Source of the DNA: Amylostereum areolatum
Taxonomy: Eukaryota > Basidiomycota > Agaricomycetes > Russulales > Stereaceae
NCBI GenBank assembly: GCA_012932865.1
Contig: SAXG01000014.1
Location: 704,740 to 768,739, forward strand
Length of the DNA: 64,000 nucleotides
Direction: 5' to 3'
Shown here: one piece after another, positions 12,160 through 22,200 of the stretch
Numbering within the stretch: the stretch's first letter is position 1
How the letters are laid out: every line of letters starts with the position of its first letter
Notes under the pieces: model-generated
Databases searched by the model: none
What the model saw: only the letters and a program-made list of their open reading frames with translations
Told to the model about the DNA's origin: nothing
Made by a program: the position numbers and the translations under genes

Positions 12160-13479
12160 GGCTGTCGATCTCGGTCGGTGTACGGGATCCTACTGGCTGT
12201 TCGCCCAGAGCGCGTGCGCGTCGACTTATATGCTGACGGCCTGTTATAGGATGACTCAGGGTCACCGGGATCGTGACTCGGACGAGATTGCGAGGTGGGA
12301 AGGACGGATGACGTTTGTTGCCTTCGGCGATGACCACCTCCCCGACTATAAGTATCCTCAACGCGAATTGATATGCTAGATGCCTCCCGATCACTCCAAA
12401 TTTTTGGGGCCGTCTCGGTATCATGTACGAATACATGTGGTGGCCGTGGGATCTCCCAACTTCGTTCCGGAGGTGACAGGCTTCGCTCTCAAGATCTCAC
12501 CGCTCGACTGCCTGCAGTATGTCAATGTGGGTGCCGAATCTCAAGTGCGGGTTCAACATTCAACATGAGACCGCCGTCTTACCGTCATTGTTGTTCCTTC
12601 ACTCATGGGAAGCGAGACAGGTCTCTAAGCAACCTCCATATATTCTACCAAAGAACATGAATAAATATTGCTCCTACACACTGAGTGCATAATTTCTCTT
12701 CCAATATTGTGCCATCCTACAACCCAAACATTGTGTTTGCACAATTTAAGATGACCTTATGTGCACACTCCCCTGAAGTCCTTGGCATAGGTACATACTT
12801 ATGGTTGTCCAGAGCAAGCTGAAGTCCCCATCCTGTACATCACCACTATAAGGACATGTCCGACTGTTTCCCTAGACTTGAGCCAGTCCCTGCGTGGGTG
12901 ATGAGTCCCGTCGATCACCCTGCGGCGATGTGCTAATGCCGGCTCGCTCAGGGACTGGTTCGAGTCTACTGTTTCCCACCGTTTGATGTGGTGAATTTCC
13001 GAATTAAGGTGATTTTTGGGGTGATTTCGACAGGTGGTGATTTGGGGCTGTTTTTCAGACAAGCGTGACAACCGCTTTACATGGTGATTTCCATCAGCGG
13101 TTCCTTGGTCACGAACTCGTAACAATCGTCATGAACCAGTGATGGTCAGTCACATATCCGTGATGTCGCCAGCTCACGCGGTTCGACTTCAGTGCTTCAG
13201 CTTCTTCCTCAACGACCATGGCGACTCGGCAACGGGTTCAGTCGTCGTGCACTCTCCCTCTCCACCCTCCCCTTCCATGTTCTCGTAAGGACACATAAAG
13301 TGTACCCTAAGTCTGGGCAACTCTTTGCAACGGTACGTCTTCGTATTGATCTATTTTTTTCCTTCTATCCTCCTCCGGCTCGTCCCACGCATGCTTTGTA
13401 GCATGAAGCGGCTCGTTCACAGTTCACTCAACATCACAAACCCAGGCCATATGGCCTCTTACGCATTGTGCATCGGTGA
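12160..13479. other. Intergenic flank of the transposon pile
   Basis: No gene recognised. Around 12970-13110 are several copies of a ggtgattt-type word. A similar word recurs on the other side of the pile (33300-33450), so both may be parts of one older repeat that solo LTR E entered. I could not define its ends. Confidence 0.45.
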
Positions 13480-13484
13480 CAGCG

Positions 13485-13497
13485 TGTCAAGAACAAC
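13485..13497. repeat. Solo LTR E, left 13 bp (cut off by element A)
   Basis: Begins TGTCAAGAACAAC and is continued at 32432 after element A. Flanked on the left by cagcg (13480-13484), which recurs at 32724-32728 right after the other end of the LTR, so this is a 5-bp target duplication. Confidence 0.85.
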
Positions 13498-14038
13498 TGT
13501 TAAGGACGGTCCTTATCACGTGACAAGCGGCTCAGGCTACAGTACTCTTACGCGTGAGAGGTGGGATCAGGTGATCCAGACGTCTCGGTTTATACGAAGG
13601 TGAAGGTCGATAGACGAAGCAGTAAGTCTTCGCGGAAGACTTAGGCGAGTCTTATCGACTTAGTATGCTTAGGATTCTCTTTAGTGTTTAAGAGGAGGTT
13701 CTTATTCAGAACAGTCCTGTATTTACAAAGAGAACGAGCTGAGGAATGGCTCGTTCGATGAGCCTCCTTTTATAAGAAAGGAGGTCGAGTAAATATATGT
13801 ACATTGAGCGACGGTCGCATCAAGTATCTACGGGGATGAGACTGTGGCACCGTCGCGGCTGTGCCGTTGAGACGGTGACGATCTGTGGCACTGTCGTCGG
13901 GACGGTGACGATCAGTGGCACTGTCGTCGTCGCGTCGTTGAGATAGTTACGAACTGGGGCACAGTCGTAATCCATCGTTTAGCGACGTCCTTCCTAATAA
14001 GGCAATGGAAAATGAAGTACCTTGAACAAGTTGTAACA
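13498..14038 (-). repeat. 3' LTR of element A
   Basis: 541 bp, TG...CA ends on the plus strand, next to acaac. Contains a TATA box on the minus strand followed by the AGCTCGTTCT word also used in self-priming (see the 5' copy). Confidence 0.95.
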
Positions 14039-14268
14039 CTATCCCCCTCTCTAGAATCTACGTCTCGTAGATTCCTGAATCGAAGCGGTTCTAGAGGGAT
14101 TTCTTGAACATGCTGTCGATCGCTCGCTCTTCGCCATTGGAGGAGGAATATTGTTGATGCGAGGAGTATGAGGATCGTAAGTCCTACAATGATGCTGATG
14201 ACGGTGATGAGCCAGCGTGGAGTAGGCGTATTGAAAATCGCGAGATCGGGCGACTGAGTGGGCTGCAT
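13912..14268 (-). CDS. Element A small ORF with one transmembrane helix, overlapping the PPT and 3' LTR
   Basis: 118 residues from the ATG at 14268. After a short Pro/Thr-rich lead comes a strongly hydrophobic helix (WLITVISIIVGLTILILLAS and on to FLLQW) followed by RRASDR, the layout of a single-pass membrane anchor with a positive cytoplasmic edge. The frame then runs through the polypurine tract into the LTR. It may be a terminal exon of a longer spliced ORF. The position between pol and the 3' LTR is where env-like genes sit, but no envelope family is recognised. Confidence 0.45.
   Translation of the reverse strand: MQPTQSPDLAIFNTPTPRWLITVISIIVGLTILILLASTIFLLQWRRASDRQHVQEIPLEPLRFRNLRDVDSREGDSVTTCSRYFIFHCLIRKDVAKRWITTVPQFVTISTTRRRQCH
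14039..14052 (-). other. Polypurine tract of element A
   Basis: Reads AGAGAGGGGGATAG on the minus strand, directly before the 3' LTR. This is the expected primer for plus-strand DNA synthesis and confirms that A is oriented on the minus strand. Confidence 0.85.
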
Positions 14269-14342
14269 CACGCTTCTGAGTCCTCATGTTTTGATGTTCA
14301 CTCCTTTTATCCTTATCCGGAATCGAGCGATAGAATTCTATT

Positions 14343-14726
14343 CTACCGCTTCAGTAACGCCTCCACTACTTTTACGTCCTCCCCGTCCATCGTGGGAGAC
14401 CCTAGCCGATGCCCTATCCTCGCCGTCGTCGTGTGGTCCGGGTTTCTGAACCGGGGGCCGTGCTTCCGGAATACCCCTCTAATGCCGCATTTCCCCTTCG
14501 ACTCCCGCATGGCTTCTTCGTCTAGACTTCTCGGCCTCTTCATGGCGCGAGCGACGTCCGGACGGCTTAGGAGTTCCGTGACTCTCTTGAGATGACGAAG
14601 GAGTTCTTCGTCTTGTGGGTCGGGCGTGGGAGTGCGCGAGAGGACGGGCGAGGGAGGAGGAGTGGTAGGGGGAGTGTGGTCAGTGGTGGAGAGGTTGCGC
14701 GATGAGGAGGTGAGGGTGGAAGACAT
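14343..14726 (-). CDS. Element A ORF4, unknown protein
   Basis: 127 residues from the ATG at 14726. Ser/Thr/Pro-rich first half, then a charged helix-prone segment (EELLRHLKRVTELLSRPDVA) and a basic C-terminus. No family recognised; it could be an exon of the 3' accessory ORF. Confidence 0.35.
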   Translation of the reverse strand: MSSTLTSSSRNLSTTDHTPPTTPPPSPVLSRTPTPDPQDEELLRHLKRVTELLSRPDVARAMKRPRSLDEEAMRESKGKCGIRGVFRKHGPRFRNPDHTTTARIGHRLGSPTMDGEDVKVVEALLKR

Positions 14727-14835
14727 TTGGTTAGTGTGGGTGGTGCGAGTGGGTTTGTTTAGACGATGTCTGAGGGTGTTGTAGTCTTTGTAGCTTTCCC
14801 TTTTATCCTTACGATGCGGAGGGGCAATGATGTAA

Positions 14836-15270
14836 TCATTGCCAGCAATCGTAAGCGATGATTCGTACATAATCAAACTGAGTCGTAAGCAGGCGACGCG
14901 TCCAGCGCGTCACGGAGAGAATATCAAGCGTCTCGCCTTCCTCATAGCGATAGAAACCGGTATAGTAGAGAAGTCCGAGGAAAATATGCGTGCGGATGAG
15001 GGCGCAGTCCATGATCAGTCCGAGAAGTATCGTGACGATAGATGCGAGAGCGTAATGATGGGGGGAGAGAGAAAGTTCGAGTGCATGATGATGGGTAAAG
15101 TCTGTCCGCGCGCTTACCAGGGCTCCGGCCAGTGATCCTTCGACTCCTCTGCTTCCTGCAAGTCCCAATCTTCTTCCTTCCAGAAGAGATCGTCGACGCG
15201 CCAAGAGTGATTGAAGCGCGAGGGGGGTTCTCGCTGAGTGCGGAGCATTGCGTCCTCCCAGTACAGCCAC
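14836..15270 (-). CDS. Element A hydrophobic ORF overlapping the end of ORF3
   Basis: Frame open across the end of ORF3. Its useful part starts after 15110 and encodes a long hydrophobic stretch (ASIVTILLGLIMDC, then THIFLGLLYYTGF) compatible with one or two membrane helices. The ORF3 stop codon overlaps a strong donor sequence (TG|GTAAGC), so splicing from ORF3 into this segment is possible; I did not find a clean acceptor. Confidence 0.35.
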   Translation of the reverse strand: MAVLGGRNAPHSARTPLALQSLLARRRSLLEGRRLGLAGSRGVEGSLAGALVSARTDFTHHHALELSLSPHHYALASIVTILLGLIMDCALIRTHIFLGLLYYTGFYRYEEGETLDILSVTRWTRRLLTTQFDYVRIIAYDCWQ

Positions 15271-17093
15271 TGCTCAGTGGCGTGTTGGGCGGCTTCGTGC
15301 GTCAGGCTCTCACGTCGCGTGAGGAATCCCAGAAGCTGCCTGTGGGCGCGGGCGGTAGCGTCGGTACGTCGGAGGTGGGGGTGGGACATCAGTGTTCCTG
15401 GACCGTAACTGATATCCGGACGGCTCGAGCGAGGGTGAGGAAGAGGAGTCTGTGGTCGGAGGGGATAGCAGGACCGAGATCGGGGGAAGTGAGGGGGAGC
15501 GTCCTTGCGACGGGGACAATCTCGGCGGAGATGGCCTCGCTTGCCGCATTTCCAGCAGCGTTTCCGCGGCTTCGAGGGAATTGCGTCCCACTCCTCTTGC
15601 GTCCACGTGGTCGGCTCGTTGTTCCACTGGTCCGAGGGATTCTCGGCCGTTTCTTCCGCCTCGTCCGTTGAACTGTCCGACTCGTCCGTTAGGTTGAGTT
15701 CCTGTCTCCGGCGAGCGCGGTCTTCCATCATCCGATCGACTATCTTCTGGAGCTCCTTGAAGTTCTTCCTCACCCGATGCATCGGGGAGTCTGAGCTCTC
15801 TGATTCGCTTGAACGGTCTTCCGTCGGGGTCGACAGAATCATGTTTACGTCGCTGTGCGGTGACTCGGGGATCTTGGGTGACGGGATCTCGAGCGTGGTC
15901 GGGGTGCGGACGTAGGAATGAGGGATAGGGGGCGGGGCCTCCGTGCCACGGCATGGGAGCATCGCCAGCAGATAGTGGGAATGGAGTTGGTGGTCTAGGC
16001 ACGGCGGGCAGCCGAGAAGGTGTCCTAGGTACCGGTCGCGGACTGCTGGTCGGTCGTCCGGTCGGTTGTCCGAGCTCTGGAAGGACCAGGGGCTGTCCCG
16101 ATAGCTCTCCTGGCAGGGGCTGTCTGAACAGCTCTCCGGGTACTCTGTTTCGAGCGACGGGAGGTCGGATGGGGTTAATGTGGGTGAGGCCGGGGATGGG
16201 TATGGATCCTGGCGGGGTGGGAGCGGTGACGGGTCGTGGAGGGGCGTTAGGAAGGAACGGGGGTCTGGCGAGGGCGGATGCGATGGGATTGGGTCGAACA
16301 GTATAGCCCGGGGAGATGTGATGTCCATGGAAGATGAGGTCGATGTCGGGGCCGTCACGTGACGACATATGGGGAACTCCGGTAGTTTCCATTCGTCTGC
16401 GGAGGATTTCTCCTTCGTAGGCGGCGCGGAAGGTGTGTCTTTCCCAGTTGAGCCAGTTGACTCTGTGTCCGACTTCAGTAAGGAATCTCCGGAGCTCTGC
16501 GACATTGAGTACAGCCGCTGCGCTAGCTTCCGGAATCGTCGAAGAAGCTTGACCTCTCGCTCCTCCATCTCGGTCGAGAGCGTCAGGTACCTTGAGTCTA
16601 GCTGGCGGAGTTCTCCGTCGAGCATCTTGACGTGGTTCTTCAGGATGTCCTGGACGTCGGCCGACTCCCTCCTGAGGTCGTCGATCCGCTGTCTGGCCTT
16701 CTCGAGTGCTACTCCGGCTATCATGCAGGCTATCTGACTCTCGAGTATCGGGGAATCGGGCGTTGGGACTTCCGCTGCTCCGGGCCACGGGGATTGCATT
16801 AGCACCCCTTGCTCTTCCGTCTGTTCTTCCGTCTGGTCCTGACCTAGGTGGAGAAGGTACTGACTTAATTGCAAGGATTGCTGCTGATCGAGCGATGAAG
16901 CAGTCTCCACAGAGGGCGCGTTCCTGTTGAGAGTGGTGAACTCGGTTGCAGACGAGGCGGAGGTGGTCGACATTGCTAGATGAGACGATCGGATTGGTGG
17001 AGGAAGTGTTGGCTGCGTTTGGGGTGGTGGACATTGGTGATCTGTCTTGTTGAACCCGTAGGGTTTTTTATCCCCCCCTTGTTGGCAGTGCAT
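15114..17093 (-). CDS. Element A ORF3: coiled-coil and zinc-knuckle protein downstream of pol
   Basis: Up to 659 residues; the ATG at 16973 (MSTTSASSATEF) is a more likely start than the one at 17093. Seen in order: a Gln-rich segment, a heptad-rich coiled coil (about residues 130-200, e.g. DDLRRESADVQDILKNHVK), a long Pro/Ser-rich linker, an acidic Ser-rich stretch, and one CCHC knuckle CWKCGKRGHLRRDCPRR near residue 540. The general layout resembles a Gag protein, but the element already has gag upstream of pol, and chromoviruses normally end after the chromodomain. Origin and role unknown. Confidence 0.6.
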   Translation of the reverse strand: MHCQQGGDKKPYGFNKTDHQCPPPQTQPTLPPPIRSSHLAMSTTSASSATEFTTLNRNAPSVETASSLDQQQSLQLSQYLLHLGQDQTEEQTEEQGVLMQSPWPGAAEVPTPDSPILESQIACMIAGVALEKARQRIDDLRRESADVQDILKNHVKMLDGELRQLDSRYLTLSTEMEEREVKLLRRFRKLAQRLYSMSQSSGDSLLKSDTESTGSTGKDTPSAPPTKEKSSADEWKLPEFPICRHVTAPTSTSSSMDITSPRAILFDPIPSHPPSPDPRSFLTPLHDPSPLPPRQDPYPSPASPTLTPSDLPSLETEYPESCSDSPCQESYRDSPWSFQSSDNRPDDRPAVRDRYLGHLLGCPPCLDHQLHSHYLLAMLPCRGTEAPPPIPHSYVRTPTTLEIPSPKIPESPHSDVNMILSTPTEDRSSESESSDSPMHRVRKNFKELQKIVDRMMEDRARRRQELNLTDESDSSTDEAEETAENPSDQWNNEPTTWTQEEWDAIPSKPRKRCWKCGKRGHLRRDCPRRKDAPPHFPRSRSCYPLRPQTPLPHPRSSRPDISYGPGTLMSHPHLRRTDATARAHRQLLGFLTRRESLTHEAAQHATEQWLYWEDAMLRTQREPPSRFNHSWRVDDLFWKEEDWDLQEAEESKDHWPEPW

Positions 17094-17117
17094 TCGCCTG
17101 AATGCCGTTGAGTCTCA

Positions 17118-17429
17118 CTAATGTCTTACTTTCGTCTTGCGTTTCTTTCGTCTCGTTGGTCTTTGTTCTTGCTGTGTTGCGTCGGTTTCGTCACGATCAG
17201 TGGCTTCTGTGTTGGTATCTCTGATTGGCTGTGGTGGCAACTTCGGTGCCTTGGGGTTATTCCGATGGAACTCTGCGATCGCATCTTTTGATCCTTCGAG
17301 ATTAGATGCTGGTTCCCATGTGTTACCGGAATCTGGGTAGCCTTTCCATTTTACGAAATAATGTAATGGTTCGGAATATCGTTTGTCTAGTTTCGAGGCT
17401 ATTATTGTTTCTAGTTCGTAGAGTTCTTC
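17118..17429 (-). CDS. Element A pol C-terminus with chromodomain (fragment)
   Basis: Open frame from the junction with LTR C1 to a TAG at 17118-17120. It encodes a chromodomain: ELYELETIIASK, then HYFVKWKGYPDSGNTWEP and a helix (SKDAIAEFH), followed by a basic tail (TRRKKRKTK). In chromoviruses this domain follows integrase and directs insertion to marked chromatin. The upstream RT, RNase H and integrase of A are missing. Confidence 0.85.
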   Translation of the reverse strand, partial: EELYELETIIASKLDKRYSEPLHYFVKWKGYPDSGNTWEPASNLEGSKDAIAEFHRNNPKAPKLPPQPIRDTNTEATDRDETDATQQEQRPTRRKKRKTKVRH

Positions 17430-17587
17430 TGTCAGAAACGCAGTTTATGAGACCGATGAACCGCCTAAGTCGCGACGATGAGAGGAGCGAGAAGAAAATA
17501 GATTCGAGAGTGCCGGGGTCTAGGGTAGTGCAACGTGCGCTACAGTACCGTATGACGAGATGGACAGTCTAGGGAAAAGGGAAGAGA

Positions 17588-18044
17588 TGTCAGCAACGAC
17601 TAGTGCGACAGCACCAAGTTACGACAAAGCTGACAGAGGAAGAGGACGACAGAGGGGAGCCGATCAGACACGGCGACAGACGAGGGAAAGCAAGCAAAGT
17701 CGGTAGAATTGACTAGCTCGAGATAAGGAATATGTACAGCGAGAGTGAGCCTTATATACACAAGAGGAGAGAGACTTAGGTAAGCAACCAATACACGGCG
17801 ATCAGTAAGCAGACCAAGTATAAGTAAGCAGTCGTATGTAAAAGAGCACAGCATGAGTCAGTATCGTACAGCATGAGTCAAGAGAAAGGAGTCAGACCCG
17901 GACCGAGATGAGTCACGTGGGTCCGGGCGGGATATAGATGAGCCGGGTCCGGGCCAAGGTGGAGCCGGACCGGTGATAAGTCGATAAGTCCTAAAGCGTG
18001 TAACCGATGTAAAGTAAAAAGAAAATTATAGACCGTTCATGACA
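17588..18044 (-). repeat. Solo LTR of family B inside LTR C
   Basis: 457 bp, begins TGTCAGCAACG and ends GTTCATGACA. It is flanked by the 5-bp duplication agaga (17583-17587 and 18045-18049), absent as a duplication in the uninterrupted LTR C2. It matches LTR 28799-29256 with several substitutions and small indels. Confidence 0.92.
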
Positions 18045-18247
18045 AGAGAAACACTGTCCTTATATACAAGTGGGAACGATGGTGCGATGCGATGCGATAG
18101 TGGTGCGAGCGGGGGGAACAATAGGAAAGGAGTCATGGGGCGGAGGACGAAGGTCCGGAGCAGTGATGTCATAGATAAGGATGCGGAACCCCGCTCGGAA
18201 GTCCGGGCAATGACGTCGTTGAAGCATGTGATGCAAGGGAAAGTCAT

Positions 18248-19240
18248 ACCCATTGTTTTGCCAGGCTTGTGGAGTAGCGTACAATGATACTCTTGTAGCT
18301 CCGTTAACCATCGTGCTTGTCTCCGATTTAGCTTCTGCGCCTTGCGGAAGTACGTGAGATTGCGATGATCCGACCAGATTTCAAACTCCTGTCGTGCCCC
18401 CATGAGGTATTGTCTCCATTCCTCTAGCGCCGTCATGATAGCCAGTAATTCCTTGTCATAAATCTCATAGTTCCTCTCAGCTTCGCTGAGGGACTTTGAG
18501 AGGAAGGCGACCGGGTGCCATTTGCCATTGTCCTGTTGTTGCGAAAGTACCGCGCCCGTGGCATAGTCAGAGGAGTCCGCCTCGACACGGAACTGCCCAT
18601 CGTCTGTAGGGATTGCTAGAACTGGCTGCGATGTTATACGTCGCTTGAGTTCCTCAAAAGCCTCCTGCTGTGGGGTGTCCCAGGCCCATTCCGTCTTCCC
18701 AGTGAGTTTAGTCATTGGGTGAGCAATGCCGCTGAAGTCCTTGATAAAGCGACGGTAGAAGTTGCAAAAGCCCAAAAATGATTGAAGTTGTTTCTTCGTT
18801 TTGGGGGCTGGCCAATTGGTGATTGCCGCGACCTTTGCTGGATCCATGCGAACCCTTCCTCCGCCGACAATCATGCCCAGGTATTCGATTTCTGCCTTCT
18901 CAAACTCGCACTTTTCTGGCTTCAGATAGAGTTTGTTTTCTCGCAGGATCCGAAGGACCTCCTTGACTATTCGACGATGTTCTTCTAGCGTATGTGTGAA
19001 GATGAGGATGTCGTCCAAATAGACGACCACGACTCCTTGGTGGATCAAGTCTTTGAACAGGTCATTCATCATGGCTTGGAACGTAGACGGGGAGTTGGTG
19101 AGTCCAAAGAACATGACCGTAGGCTCGTAGAGACCTTTGTTCGTGCGGAATGCAGCTTTCCACTCGTCCCCTTCTTTAATCCGAACATTGTTGTACCCCC
19201 ATCGGACATCGAGCTTGGTAAAGTGCCGTGCTCCTTTAAG
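18248..19240 (-). mobile_element. 993-bp RT-RNase H fragment inserted in LTR C, with 5-bp direct repeats
   Basis: Encodes part of a Ty3/gypsy polymerase from GARHFTKLDVRWGYNN through the catalytic VVYLDDILIFT, the connection domain, and RNase H up to HKPGKTMG; both ends are inside the gene. It clearly differs from the polymerase of element C. The insert lies between copies of gtcat (18243-18247 and 19241-19245), while LTR C2 has one copy. Its length is exactly 331 codons, so one 417-codon frame (18026-19279) runs from LTR through the fragment into LTR. Confidence 0.85.
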
Positions 19241-19241
19241 G

Positions 19242-22200
19242 TCATGTGCCGTGACACGTCGCGTGTACGAGGTCTGCAAACGAAGAGAGAAATGGAGCGA
19301 TCCGTGAGATTACCCCCCCTTTAAGACGCGCTTTCGCCTGGAGCGCGATGTCATCTGCAAGGGTAGATGCGAGAAAATCGTCAAAGGAGATGCCGAGGGA
19401 ACGCACAGGGCGGGGTGCATTTGGATGGCGTTTGTGGAAGGCGTCGATCATGTCGGTGACCTTTGAGAGCGAGGAGCGAGGGAGCCAGGTATTCTCGGAG
19501 TCAGGATAGCCTACCCACTTGACGAGGTATTGTATGCCTTTCTTGTTGCGGGTCGGCTTCGAGTCGATGATGTCTTCAACGTCATATTCTTCTTCGTCAT
19601 CAACGAGGTCAGGCGGCGGTTGTTCATAGTTTGGACCATGTGCCGTTGTCTCCTTGTATGCGGTGAGCAGCGAAGCATGGAAGACTGGGTGGATTCTCCA
19701 CGTCTTCGGCAGCTTCAGGCGGTAATTCACTGGGCTAATGACGTCAACGATCTCGAAGGGTCCAAATCGTTTGGCAGCAAGCTTAGCTTTCGGCCTCGTC
19801 GTCTTCAGGTTTTTGCCTTCGAGCCAGACCTTGTCTCCAACGGCGAACAGTGTCGATTTGCTGATCGTGTCACCATTGTAGTGCTTCATTAAGTCAGATG
19901 CGAGGGCAAGGCTGGCTTTGATCTCTTGTCGGACTTCTTCAAGTTGACGGAGGCGTTCTTCAACTGCAGGGACCTTTGAGGACGGGTTTACGGACGGGTA
20001 CATCCTGGGGAGGAAGCCGTAGAGGACTTCAAAGGGAGCCTTTCCAGTAGCTGCATGGGTGCGAGAGTTGTGAGAAAACTCGAAGAAGGGCAACCACTTC
20101 ACCCAGTCGTCTTGACGGTAGTTGCAGAATACTCGCAGAAACTGCTCGAGGTTCTGGTTCTCGCGTTCGGTTTGGCCGTCTGTCTGTGGGTGATACGCTG
20201 TGCTGAGGGCGGACTTGATCCCGAGCTTCTCGTTGAGTGTACGCATCACCTGTCCAGCAAATTGGGGTCCACGATCCGAGATGATCTTGTCTGCTAAGCC
20301 GTAGTGTCGGTATACCTTATCGAAGAGAATGTCGGCCGTGCCATCGCTGGTGATCTTCGTTGTACATGGGGTGGTAACCACCATCTTGGTGAGGCGATCG
20401 ACCACGACATTGACGGCGTTATAGCCTTCGCAGTCAGGGAGTTCGACGATGAAGTCGGTGGAGATGACGCCAAATGGTCGATCGGGTACTTCGTTTGGGA
20501 TCATGTCGACGTGGGGTCGGCTGCTCTGTGTCTTCGTCGACTGGCAGGTTGCGCATCCTGCTACAAAGTCGCGGACAAAGACAGACATGCCAGGCCACCA
20601 ATATTCACGACTCACAAGCTCGTAAGTCTTGAAGCGACCGGGGTGTCCAGCCAGGGGAGATTCATGGTACATTTTGACAATGTCGCGTCGCAACTCGTCA
20701 TCCGCAGGGACGTATACCTTTCCTCTAAACAGGACCAGGCCTTCTTCGTAGTTCCACTCTTGAAGGTTCTTGACGAGTGTACGTGGTCCGTTTCGTAAGA
20801 TGGCGTCCAGGGCTTGAACGACCTCGATGTCCTTGGTTTTGCAGTCGCGGATGCGTCGTCGGAGTTCGACATCACCGAGGGAGGTTACTGCTCCTGGCCT
20901 TGTTGCGCGTACTTGGAAGTACTTGGGGTCAAGCAATACGCGTTCCTTGTTGTCGTTTTCAACACCATCCTTGTGATCGGGTCGTCGAGACATTGGATCT
21001 GGGCGGTGGGAAATTCCTGGTTTATGAACGAGCGAGAAGTCAAATCGAGTGAGGAATAGAGCCCAACGTGCCTGTCGGCGGCTCAGCTTCTGTGCCGTCT
21101 TGAAGTGCTCCAGGTTCTTGTGATCTGTCCAGATTTTGACGGTGTCGGGGGCGCCTTCGAGGTAGTGGCGCCAGGCTTCAAGCGCACGGATGATCGCAAG
21201 CAGCTCCTTGTCGTAGATGTCGTAGTTCCGTTCCGGTTCCAATAGGGCCTTGGACAGATACGCCACTGGATGCCAGTGACCGTCGTCGCCTTTCTGCGAG
21301 AGTATACCTCCAGTAGCAAAGTCCGAGGCATCGACTTCAACGAGGTAAGGCTTCTTTGGGTCAGGCATGACTAAGACAGGGGAGGAAGTAAACGCAGCTT
21401 TCAGTGCGTCAAACGCAGTTTGGCAGTCCGTCGACCAGTCCCATGTGCAGTCCTTCTTTGTCAGATCAAATAGGGGCCGTGCAACCTTGGAGAAGTCCTT
21501 GATGAAACGTCGGTAGAAGTTGCCAAAGCCGAGGAAGGATTGCACATCTTTGACCGTTCGTGGTGTCGGCCAGTCCTGAATACCTGCTACCTTGACGGGG
21601 TCCATAGCGATCTTGTCGTGCGAGATGATGAGTCCGAGGTATTCGACAGAGTCTTGCTCAAAGACGCATTTCTCCGGTTTGAGGAAGAGGTCGTTGTCTT
21701 GCAAACGCTGCAGAACCTGCCGCACTATGGCACGGTGTTCGTCCATGGTGCGAGTGAACACCAAGATGTCGTCCATGTAGATGATGACCTTGCCCGAGTC
21801 GATGAGATCCTTGAACAGTTCATTCATCATTGCCTGAAATGTTGCAGGGGAGTTCATAAGCCCAAAGAACATCACCGTAGGTTCGAAGAGACCGCGATTC
21901 GTCTTGAACGCAGCCTTCCACTTGTCGCCTTCCTTGATGCGGACATTGTTGTAGCCCCAGCGAACATCCATCTTGGAGAAGATTTCTGCACCTTTGAGGC
22001 GGTCGACGATTTCAGAGATCAGTGGCAAGGGGTATTCATTCTTGACAGTGCCCTTGTTTAATTCTCGATAGTCCTGTACGGGACGCAGCTTTCCATCCTT
22101 TTTCTTCACAAAGAAGAACGGACTCGCCTGAGGTGACTTCGATGGGCGGATATAGCCCTTCTTCAGGTGGTCATCGAGGAAGGTGTCGAGTTCGATCTGC

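Larger units (their letters stand above)
17430..19309 (-). repeat. 3' LTR of element C, interrupted by solo LTR B and an RT fragment
   Basis: Matches LTR 25564-25982 in three pieces: 17430-17587, 18050-18247 and 19246-19309, with duplicated target bases at each insertion. The outermost bases next to the PPT read TC on the minus strand instead of TG. Confidence 0.9.

Noticed and set aside
12900..12975. Possible tRNA (ggttcgagtct resembling a B box)
   Set aside because: No A box at the right distance and no cloverleaf stems could be drawn.
15505..16362. Plus-strand ORFs opposite ORF3 of element A
   Set aside because: Antisense shadows of the long minus-strand frame; no protein features.
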